From Mimachlamys varia (lineage: Eukaryota > Mollusca > Bivalvia > Pectinida > Pectinidae), in contig OX392530.1 of the NCBI GenBank assembly GCA_947623455.1, forward strand, positions 3,447,501 to 3,511,500: 64,000 nucleotides of DNA, in the 5' to 3' direction. Numbering within the stretch: the stretch's first letter is position 1; each line of letters opens with the position of its first letter. Shown in pieces: positions 49,401 to 61,400 of this stretch. The translations under genes were made by a program, and so were the position numbers. Under the pieces are notes generated by a model. That model saw nothing but the letters and a program-made list of their open reading frames with translations, was not told the origin of the DNA and searched no databases.

Positions 49401-52400
49401 TGCTTAGAGCCGAAAATGCAGACGCGAATAGGTTAGTTTTGTATATGCCGCCCCTCATTGCGAGTCTGTAATGTGGTTTATAATTTTCTGAATATTTTGG
49501 GTCTTTGTTTTGTTTGGCGTCATTACGATTCCTAATGTAGATATACTTGGATAAACATCGATTCTCTTTTCAGAAATAAATTTACAAAACAAAAATGGCG
49601 ACACTGCCCTCCATCTGGCAGTTGCTGGAGAGCACACGGATGTCATTGGGTATCTTCTCAAGCAAAACGCCAGCACGACCCTCCTTAACGAGGTGTTCAT
49701 GGCGCCCATACATCTAGCTGTGGATGGAGGCAAAATAAAAGCTTTAGAGGTAAAATATACTGTCGAACCACATTAGATTGAACTTGTATAACTCGAACAC
49801 GTATAACTCCCGTTTTAGTTTGTATTTCGGCGGTCCCAACCCATCTTTACACTAGCATTCAAACTCGCGTGACTCGAATACTCGGTTAATTCGAAGTTGA
49901 AGTATTTACTTTTTTACAGTATATCATTAGAATTAGGATCATTGATTAATTATCAATCACACAGTAGTTTATTGTTTTGATATTCAATTTAGTTGTATCT
50001 TTTTATGTTTACTGTATCCGAATTTTTGATTGAGAAATTCGTTTTTTAGAGCCTGCTGAAATTTTCAACAGCTGATGTCATTCTTAAAGGGGAAGGGGGT
50101 TTTACCCCTCTCCATTATTGTGCCTCCAAGGACAGAGGTGAATGTGCCAAGATGTTGGTAAGTTCTGTCAAAACAAAGTATTCCGATTCATTGAGCAAGT
50201 AGCCCACCCATTTGGCAATGGTTTTTTTGGTATATCGCTTGTAATTTATTTTATTCAATTTTTGGGTATAATATTTCAATCTGATTGAATTTTTAAAAGG
50301 TATACATTGTTGTAGCTTAGTGTAACTGTGTCATTATTTTGATTTAATTCGACGTGCAACATTCCGATTCACAATTAACTACTATTTTTAATACATGACA
50401 TTTAAATATTAACATAAAAATCAGTAGATAACTCTATTTTGTATAATTATCATATCAGTTCTGTAGCTTGTATTTGGATGTTTCTTTTTCTGTCCCTTAG
50501 ATTCAGTTTCGAAGAAAATTGTATTGTTAATTATTTTGTTTATTAATCAACTTTGCTTTGTCTTTCTTTCTACCTACAGCTGCAGTACGGCGCTAGACCC
50601 TGCGTGACGTGTTCCCACGGGTTTTATCCCATTCATGTTGCTGCTAAATCGGCCGCTGCCACAACCCTGGAGGTCCTGATTAAGCATGGTAGGTTAATAC
50701 TCTCACTTCAGATACTTATATTTTGATTCTTATGAATATTATTACATAATTACCAAACATGACACGTAGTAAACGTAGCAGCACGCTTTGGTGAATTAAT
50801 TACAGGTAATTCAGACTTAATTTTTAGGAATATAACACCAGCATAGGCCTATCATGATGCTGTCTCTGTAGTGGTTATATTTGTGAATTGATACTTTTTG
50901 GAAAAGACACAAATATATTTTCAATGCTTCATATCTATGATTATTTACGTCTGTTATCTTTTCATCATTCCTAATAACAGAAATCCAGCGTTGACTTAGT
51001 AATATTGTCTAAATTGCCCGATATAAACGTTTTGATTTAAAACGTAGTCTTTTTCAGCTGATAAAGTTACAATGTTGTGTTTCATGCAATAACCCATAGG
51101 TTTAACGCATTTAACTCTAATCCAAATATTTCAGTTGAGAACTTGGGGTACACCAGGGAGCAGGTGTTATCGTTTACTGACAAGGCCAACAATATGCCCC
51201 TCCATGCAGCGGTGAACGGCGGCGATATTGAGGTAGTTTACCTAAGTTTTACATTGGAAATGAACACAATCAATCATGTGCTTAAACCTATTTAAGTATT
51301 CATAAACTGCCTTATCTACAATCCTAGGTTTCACTTTGCTTAGCATTACTAACGAGTCCTAGAATAACAAAACAGCTGTATGGAGCAGTTTGATAAATCA
51401 TTTGACTCGACTGTACTTATTGTAAATTATAAAGGTGCAATTCACCTGTGTGGCGTTTGTAAAATCTTCAGTTAAAACGTAATCACCGACTTTAAAGTAT
51501 GACTATTACTTTGATACATAAGATGAATAAAATCACATGTAAAGAACGATGCGATCGTGCCCTTATCGCATTTTTGTTTTGCTTTCACACATAAGAAAAG
51601 AAAAACATATTGGCGTGAAACGAGTTACCCTCAACGTAACAAGTCGAATACAAAAATTGACTCTATCGATATTCATATCACAAAACATTGCCGAAGAAAT
51701 CAAAGCGCTTTGTTACAAAGTGAGGAACAAAATTTTGCTTTGGTTTTGTCTTGCAATATGTATCTTTTATGGGACGTCAATGGATGCTGCCTTATTATTT
51801 TGAAACGTTTCTTGCAGGCGGTAAGGGTATGTATAGCTGCAGGAGCTGCCGTCGATGCACAACAGGTAAATATAGAAAGCTGGTTAGTTACTAAGTAAAT
51901 GATAGTTTACATAATAATAACAAAAAAAACTACCTTATGATATTACTTTTTGATTAGATTTGATTCCCGTTATTAATATTTTATCAGGTTATGTCTATTT
52001 ATTAGTTTTTGTTTTATTCCCTATAAATATAATTTTGGTTTATTTCTTTGATATTGTATTGGTTAATTTCTTTTGATAGTCTATTGCTTTATTTCTATTA
52101 ATACTCTATTGATTTATTTCTATTAATACTCTATTGGTTTATTCATCTTGATATTCTGATGAGTTATTCCTTTTGATATTATATTTGTTTATGTACGTTG
52201 AATTAAAAAAACCTTATATACCTTAAAACAAAAAGTCGTTTATTTTCTCTATAGGAAGATAAATCAACACCATTACATTTTGCATGTGCTCAAGGCAGCG
52301 TGGAGTTGATCAAAATAATGCAAGAATTACAGCCGACTCGCTTCTGTAAGGCACTAGCCTCACACGATGTGTTGAAAATGACACCACTTCATAGAGCAGC

Positions 52401-55400
52401 TCTGTTTAACCATGTCAACGTCGTGAATTACCTTCTGAAACAGGTAGGTCGGTGGTGACGTTACAAGTACTATTGGTTTTGTTAATTCTAACACACATAT
52501 CCAATTTAAAAATACATGTAATATCATGAAATGCCTCATTGTCTGTCGAGGTTCCAAAATAACAATTAAATATCATACGATAGCCTGGCCAACGTGTTGA
52601 TACGAATGTAACCCCCCCCCCCCCCAAAAAAAAACCCCCCAAACATAACCAAAACCAAAATAATTGAGCTGTCCGTAGGTCAACGAAGTAGATAAAAATG
52701 TTTAATGAATCTATAAAAAATAATCATGTTTTGTGATGGTGCCTTTCCTTATTCATGTGAAAGCTGAGACATTATTTGCTTTCAGGGTGCTGATATAGAC
52801 GCACAGGATTCACAGGACAGAACTCCACTATTGATTGCGGCATCAAAGGGATGCTGGAAGACGGTACAGTGTCTGATTGAAAACAATGTAAGCCTGACAA
52901 AAACTGATCGCGAAAACAGAAACTTTCTACATCTCGCTATCAAATTTGGTGGACGTCTGACTGAATTCGGCTGTGAATTACTGAAGGTATGTGAATGTTC
53001 TAGCGTTGAGTTTATTCAATGTTTATCTTGTTCTCATTTTAAATACTGAGGAAGTGTTATTTGTATAAAAAGGAAGGTTTAAAGTTGATAAAAGTACTCG
53101 AGAATAAGACCAGGTACTGTTTCTCCTTTATTGTGATTATTTTTTATCGATGTTGATCAGTACGATTTCTGTTTTTTTAAATTATGTACAAATATGTTAT
53201 ATTTCAGGATGTGAAAACTCTTCTAAACGAAAAGGATGATTTTGGCTGTACGCCACTTCATTATGCCTCAAGAGAAGGCCACTTGGTGGCTATTGACGAT
53301 CTCATTAACCTCGGGGCGAATATAAACCCAAAGAACAATGACAAACAATCTCCACTGCATTTTGCTGCCAGGTAGGGAGACACACACTGAATAGTATATC
53401 AATACTTAAAACACGATAAATGTTTTTTTACATACGGTATATATGTACGTATAATGCTATGAAAACTGCAATACAGATTCCCATAAGTAAATCTGTGTTC
53501 CGAATTTTAAGTATGTAAGGCTAGTTAAAATATTTCTAATATCCAATAGATTTGAATTTTCGTTTTATCAATTTGAGTTTGAATTACAATCTATTCACCA
53601 TTATTTTAAATCGCAAATATATAAAAGGTATAAAAACAATGTTAACAACCTCATGTTAATATAAGCAATAGCTGAGGTGTGTAAGAAAATCATAGAATAC
53701 CAAAGCGTAAGCAAAACCATAATCCGAACTCAAAATCAATTAAACTAGAGGCAAAATGGGAACAAAAGAAAGATTAACATGGAAACTCTAGTAAGAGCAC
53801 AAGATAATAAGACCAGGTGTTCCGGAAGAGTAAGTGTTGTGTTTAATCTGCTGTATTTCAAATCCATATGGTCTTTAATTACTACACAACAGTTTCGATT
53901 ATTACGAAGAATGTGCAGGGATTATAATGGAAGCAACATGCAAATGCTACGCATAAATACATACACAAATAATTTTGCTGGATAAGTCGCCTGCTAGATA
54001 ACCGAATAATTTGGTATTACTAGTAAAACAGACGTTAAACTGCTCAAACAAACAAACAGTATTGCTGAATATTTTGTAAACTGAAAGGATGTGAAGAGAT
54101 CGTCGTTTGAAACACAGTTATTATATCTGAAAGGCAGAATGTTAAACGAATCGTAATAGCCTTAAAATTTGTGTCGTGGCTACCCTTATTTTTGATGTGA
54201 GCTACGTTTATAAAATGTTATTTATGATGCCTTATCAATAATCTTTATGACTTAATATTGCTGAACAGATCTTGCTCGTAGTCATATAGTAGTACTTTAC
54301 TTATCACACTAATCCACTCAACGTAATGCTACTTTATATAACATTTATGATTTAATTCCCCCTTTTGATGTAGGTACGGTCGCTATAATACTTGTAGAAG
54401 GCTTCTAGACAGTCCTCAAGGAGCCAACATAATTAACGAGACAGATGGAGAAGGTTTATCTGCCCTTAATCTAGCGTCCTTAAACGGCCACACGAAGATA
54501 ATTCACCTGTTGATGGAGAAAGGAGCATATGTCACCAGGTTAGATTATTCATAATGTTATCTCTTGCAAATGTAAGGATAAATGTTATTGTACAAGAAAA
54601 TTGTTTAAGTGTTTACTGGAGAAAGGTGTAGTAATCGAAATGACAGAAGGAATGGATCCTTGGGAAAAATATTGGAAACAAAAATATTAATAGAAAAAAT
54701 GTTTTAATTTATTTGTGTTCCAGGGTAAAATCAATCATACTTCAAAGCAAAAGCTTTGATACTGTTGATCTAAATAACAATAATAAAAAACAGTACATAA
54801 TTTTAATATCATTTTACAGGGATCATGAAGGAAATTCCCCTCTTCACATGGCAGCGTCAAATGGGTATACAAAGACAATTAAAATACTTTTGAGCGTCCA
54901 TGCAAATCTTCTTGATTGCCCAAACAAAAATGGGGTAAGTTTTTTGAATATACGCGTGTACAGTTTAGTTCTCGGGCCCCGAAGGCGCCCGAGTGTAGCT
55001 CTTGAATGGTAACACATGTGTGCGTAAACAAAGTTGTTTACCTTTGCTACCCTTTACCTTTGATTTTGTATTCGTCCGGAAGTACGTGTAGCCCTGCAGT
55101 GGGGAAACCTGAAACACGTCACACAATTACGTTACGTCACAAACGGCCTTCATCGGTTATTTCCGGAAGGTTAAAAATAACCGTAATATCTTTCAGCTGA
55201 TGTCGGCTTAATTTGTATCTGTCGTTGATTCAGCAGCTGACTTTAAATATGGACATTTTATCTCATTCTGAACCAGTACATGAATGATTCTTAGCAAATA
55301 TCAGAGATTAACTAAAGATACGCTCTTTTAAGGCTTAGTCTCTGTCATATTAGTATCGCAAGTATTAGAGTGATGAAACATACATACCATGATAACGATT

Positions 55401-58400
55401 TTTAAACACAAATAATACCGAAGCGTCAAACCATAATCTGAACGCAAAACCGATAAAGATAAGACAAAATGTGAACAAAGAAAAGATTTGCACGGAGGTC
55501 GTTGTAAAAAGTAAAAGAGAAATGCTCTTGAATTGCTTTATTGATTTGTTTCTTAATTACTCGACAAATATGATATGGAGATCGCGCCATTCAGAATCAA
55601 AAATTCCATTTTCTCTTTGTGACACAAAACCGATATTTTCTGCACTTCAGAACGTTTTTCCAACCCAAACATATCTTGTACGTATGTGTGGCTGCTACCG
55701 GACAAATGTTACCAAGAAAACCGTGATATAACCGTTTGGGGGTTTTGTTGTATTTTTTTTTCTATAAGCGGTGTTTTAATCTATGGAAGCAATCTTGCTT
55801 TTCAATCATAGAAATGTTGAGGACACAGGGTAAATATTGAGCAAATACTAATCTTACAGTTAACAGCTGCTATTGAAAGTGTCCGATTTTTGACGTAGTT
55901 ACGAGTATACTCCGTGAATACCATCAACAAGCCCTACGACAAATACATAAAGACTGTTGACTAATTGTACAATGATGTTCGAGCGTCAACTCCTTTTATC
56001 ATGATGTTTGTCTAAAACTGGAATTTTAATAAATATTTCAAAATGTATCTTTTGATTTTAAGGAAACAGCCCTCCATGTTGCTTCTAAAGAAGGGAAAAC
56101 CTCGTCTGTCGATCTGCTTCTGACGCTTGGTGCAAAACTGACCGCGAATAATGAGAAGAAGTCATTTTTCGACATAGCCATAGAGGCCCAGGATTCTGAC
56201 GTAGCTCTAACAATCGTTCGACACGACAGGTTCGCATTTAATTCTGTCGGTTAATATACAAATAAAATAACATATGCAACAGATGTCATTATGTTTTCAA
56301 TGCCTCTACTAGGACATGAACCCGGAACCTCTGGCTTTTAGTCTTACGTTCGGGCCGATCGAGCTAAAGAAAAGAGATCTCTAACCGAACAGCATATTGC
56401 AGATAGTATTTACCGGGGTTACATATCTATATTCCTGCAATAAGAAACAAATTTGGTACTGATAAAGTTTAATTAAGAAAACTTTCAATAAATTAGATTG
56501 TATTCAAATTGAAAGATACGTGATTATTTTGCTGGGTAAGTAATTGTGTCAACACGTGTTGGCGCAATGTTCCATATTTTCCTTTTCTGTCACTATTGAA
56601 CTCTCAAAACCCTACTCTTTGTAGTAACATCATTTCATAATACATTACGTATTGTATGTTACACAGGTGGCGGGAAGCTATGAATATTTGCTCAGGATGC
56701 CTAGGCAGTGGGCTAAGCTGTCCTATGTATGGACTGATCCAATATCTCCCAGATGTCTGCATGGTATGTCTTTATCCTGTGTCAGTCCTAGTGCAATAGA
56801 TCTCTAAAATATGCGCATTCTTTGTAGCTAAAAAGGTACATTGATATACATGTATGGTAAATATAGCATTAACTTTTAAAATTAACTTTTGAATTACTGA
56901 CTAAATACGTTGCCTTTATAATTATTACCAAAATGTTAAAAAGGAGCTCTATTTATTATATGTATTTACCTTATGCAGGTCGTTCTAGACAGGTGTCTCA
57001 AACAATCAAACGAAGATGAAGGGAAGAGCGGATTTTATGTGAGTATAAGTTGTTCAAATGAATGACACTTTCAACCAATATATTTACGGTTAGTTATACA
57101 CTGTTTTAAGTACACATTGTAACTGCCAGGTAGACGTTCTTAATACCGGAATTCATTAATACTTCGACTTAGATAGATAAGTTTCGTAAGCGTATATATA
57201 TATGTGTAAAAGTAACTGAATTGCTTATTTGACATTCCGAAGAAAGTTATATAATACAGAAAATAAACGTGCATATTATAAATGTAAGCTAAATAGCTTT
57301 GAGATTAAAATGACTTCATTTTCATATGCAAACTTCCGCATATAATGATATAACAATGGCACAGCAAAACCAAGAAAATAGTTTGTTAATGGGAGATAAC
57401 AATGTTATTAAGTCAAAGCAATTCTTTATGTTTAAACAACCATACTGGTCATGGCTATATGCCGATTTAATAATCAATAATTGGCTAAGCTAAACTTTCA
57501 TGTTTGCGTATGTAAATTGTAGTGTATCCCCTATCTATGGGCCGACAGAATGTATTGGTATTGTAACGTGCTGGCGATCACCCATCCAAGTATTTCCCCC
57601 TCATATACCTAGCTGGACATTACAATATTCAAGACCAAACTCCAATTATCATGACTGCCATGATACGTGTAGACTTGTCATAGACAAGCGCAAAGTTCTT
57701 TATTTCCAAGATACATGCTTATGGAGACAAGTGCAGTACAGTGCGTCTTATGGCAACCACCCAAGACATATATGAAAATCTATGCTTATGATTTGGCTCA
57801 TAAGTGTACCCTGTAAAGCTTGTGTTAATTCTCAATCTGAGGACTTGGTTTCATCTGTCATGTGATTTGATTAAGATTCGCATGGTATGTGTCATCGATG
57901 ACAAAGAGGACAGGACGCCAACCCTTTCTGAAGATAGTTTCCTTATTATCCTAGCTCTTTGTAATGGCCTCCATATAACTATCTCTTTTTTTACAATTTG
58001 CCTTATTAGTCAAATTACTATTTCAGTAATCTCACGTCGTTCTCTTTATAATAATTTCTAAATTACCAACGATCTATTTGTAATGATATTGTGTATCCTA
58101 CTTTTACAGATAGAGTACGACTTCTCCTACCTACAGGCTCCAATCGAATACGTCAAGAAAATGCGCAGTGATGACAAGGAAGTACCTCCTTTGTTTTCGC
58201 TGAATGTAATTAACTTTACCAAGATTATATTAAAGGCCCAATATAGGTAACTTTCGGCAAAAACCTGAAGGAAAAATCAAGCCTAATAACTTTTTATATT
58301 TATAGATTTAGTTACGATTAACTGATATCAGCAATATTCAAGAGGAATTCTTACGCTGTCACCGGTACAGCAGCAGTTGAAACTTGGTATGTGTAAGCAC

Positions 58401-61400
58401 GCGTCCATTTTGAACTGTCTTTTAACTTCGGCTTGTTGTTGAAGTGGGCCCCACTTGAATAATTGTCAATTCTTTGGATTTTTCTGTCAAGAGTTTCTTG
58501 TTAGTTACCGCTCAGGCTTATTTCGTTTTAGGCTTATTTTTGCATGGTTATCAACTGGATTTTTTTCAGAATTATTTTTCAGAATCACGAAAACATTCCT
58601 GAAGTTACTTATATTTGGCCTTTAACGATGCTTACAAACGTTTTAATTTTCATGTATTTTCAAACAAAATTATAATTGTCATGAACTTGTTTAAATATGT
58701 CCACACTCGTTGATATACAAAACGTATTTATGATGCATGTACTTATTGAAAAGTGCGACACGTTAATAAAATATTTATATTACTATTATTATATAAATTA
58801 TAGTATATTTTTTTTGGGGGGGGGGTTACTGGTTTTATGGTGAAGGAACGTTGTACTAATAACGATATCTTTATTTCCAGGCAATGGTCAAGTTTGGCCG
58901 TGTCCAGTGTCTGTCTCATTCGCTATGTAAGGCATTCCTGTCCATGAAATGGTAAGTTTGATACAATGATATACCTTTTGTTTTGCTCAATCGTTACCTC
59001 AGTTCCTTTTTGTATAAACTTTGAATTAATATTTTTGTTGTTGAATATCGATACATGTTATACACATGTTTAGTTTAATTATCAATGTCATAACTACAAA
59101 TTGATGTATTGAGGCTGCAAAGCTTTCTAACTGTAACAAATATGATTGACCCTACAGGAGAGCCTACGGATTGTGGTTCCATACCACGAACCTAGTCCTG
59201 TATCTGATATATCTCGGGCTGCTGACCACGTTAGTGACCACGACAACCCTGTGGTACCCTACGAATGACAATGACCAAAACACCACCAACTCAAGTTCGA
59301 CCGACAACACATCACGTCCATTAGAAGTAAAGCTTTATTGCTTTTTATAATATTACCCCCCCCCCCTTCCAACCTCAACTTAAACCTCAGCATTAAATAA
59401 TAAGTTCGTAAATGTTCTTATAAATATCATCGCCACTACCACTTAAACTATAAATAAAACCATGTAAGTCATCTTGATTTAGGATAGCTTAATTTCTATC
59501 ATTTACATAAAACCAGGACCAATTCAGAATGATCAATATCCACAGCTACAGTTTAATATTTTCCTCTCCGATTAGGTTCAATTAGGTTCACTAATGGACC
59601 TCGAAAATACCTTGTTTAAATGATTGATTTTACGTTTTTTTCTATCCTCCAGATGCACACGGCGCAGAAACTCTGCGTATACATCGTAGTTGTCTTCACA
59701 AGCCTCAACATACTTAAAGAGATAGCACAGATGTACCAACAGGTAGGATGACAACAACTTTTTCTACCGAAATATTAGCAAGAATCTATGGAAACAGTAT
59801 TTTTAACACAATAAGACAAATGATATTTGTTTTATATACCTTCGTTTCTTCAGCACTAAACAAATACCTTGGACCAAACAATAATTGACTACATCTCAGC
59901 AAAACCATAATCCGAACGCAAAATCGATTAAACTAGAGGCAAAATAGGAACAAGGAAATATTTGTATGGATACTCTCGTAAAAGCATAAGAGAATAAGAC
60001 CAGGTGTTCTAGAAGAGTAAGCGTCTTCTGCTTCATCGACGACAACCGCCATGTAAATTTTGATCACATCCAAGTAAATATTGATCCTTAAAATGAGAAC
60101 AGAGTCATCATTGTCATCACAACAAGTAAGCACACTGATAAGCAAACTCAAAAACGTCCATCTTCATATCACACAAAGATTATTTCCCGATGAGATCAAG
60201 ATAGTGACCATAAAACTTGCCCATAATCTTTCTTAACCTGCATCTCGTGAATCTCTGTGCCGTAAGTTTGTTCGTCAGCAGTTGATATCTATCACGAAAA
60301 TCTCGATATTCAGAGCAAGCCCTAGAATAACGAATCAACTGCAACATGTAAACACCATAGGATGGGGAAACAGGGGTGTTACTATCAAGAAAGGGAAAAT
60401 TCACGATAGGGAAACCGAAATTGTCATGTTTATCATACAGTTTAGTAGTAAGTTGCCCGTTTAAGAAAAAATCGCGGTAAGAGCTGAAGTAGGTGAGTCT
60501 CATGTGTCTTTAATTTCAAATTCAGTAGGGTATATACGATCTTGTTGTTTATAGATAACACATCGTCGATATACCTGAAAGTGAAATTGAAAGATTTGGC
60601 AAGGTTTTTGTTATCCGTCCTGATAAACCTTTCGACAAATTCAGCGTCTTATGAAAAAAAAAAAAAAATCAGCCAAAGGAAGGGCACAGTTAGTGCCCAT
60701 TGGAATGCCAACAGTATGTTGGAAAATCTTTCACCGAACTCAACAAAGATATTGTCAACAAGGAATTCATTCATTCGTACTATATCTCCCTCAGTATCAC
60801 GTACATGACGTCACGCTGTTGTCTCAGAAGAGAAAAATAAGTATATGAAGGAGAATCATTTAAAATATATTAGTAAGCATGTTTCTCAAGCTATATTAAA
60901 ATATAATTTAACACTTCTGTTCATTTAATATTAAATTTAGTTAACTCTATTATCAAATTCATTATAACATTTACATACTTTTGTTACATGTAGATCATCT
61001 ATATATATTATATTGAAGGGCCGCGATGGCCGAGTGGTTGAGCAGTTCCGACATTCTACCACTAGCCCTCAACCTTTGGGTTGCGAGTTCGACCCAACGT
61101 CCTATTTACAGTTGGCTGTAAATAGGACGTAAAACAAAATAAGCCATATATATTGAGGGTTGATGTTGTTGTTTATAGAGGATGAAGTATTTCACAGACC
61201 TCGGAAATGCTTTGGAGTGGGTTCTGTACATCACGACTGGTGTGTTCGTTGTACCAATGATGACAGGGATTACCTACAAGTTCCAAGTAGAGGCGGGAGC
61301 TATCGCCATTTTCTTAGCTTGGTTCAACTGCTTGCTCTTCCTTCAACGGTACCGGAATATAATCAGAACTTGTTAGAAAATACAGAACAAATGTTGTTAG

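Noticed and set aside
61018..61100. Functional tRNA-Leu/Ser gene
   Set aside because: A and B boxes are present, but the acceptor stem and anticodon arm do not close; a SINE body follows.
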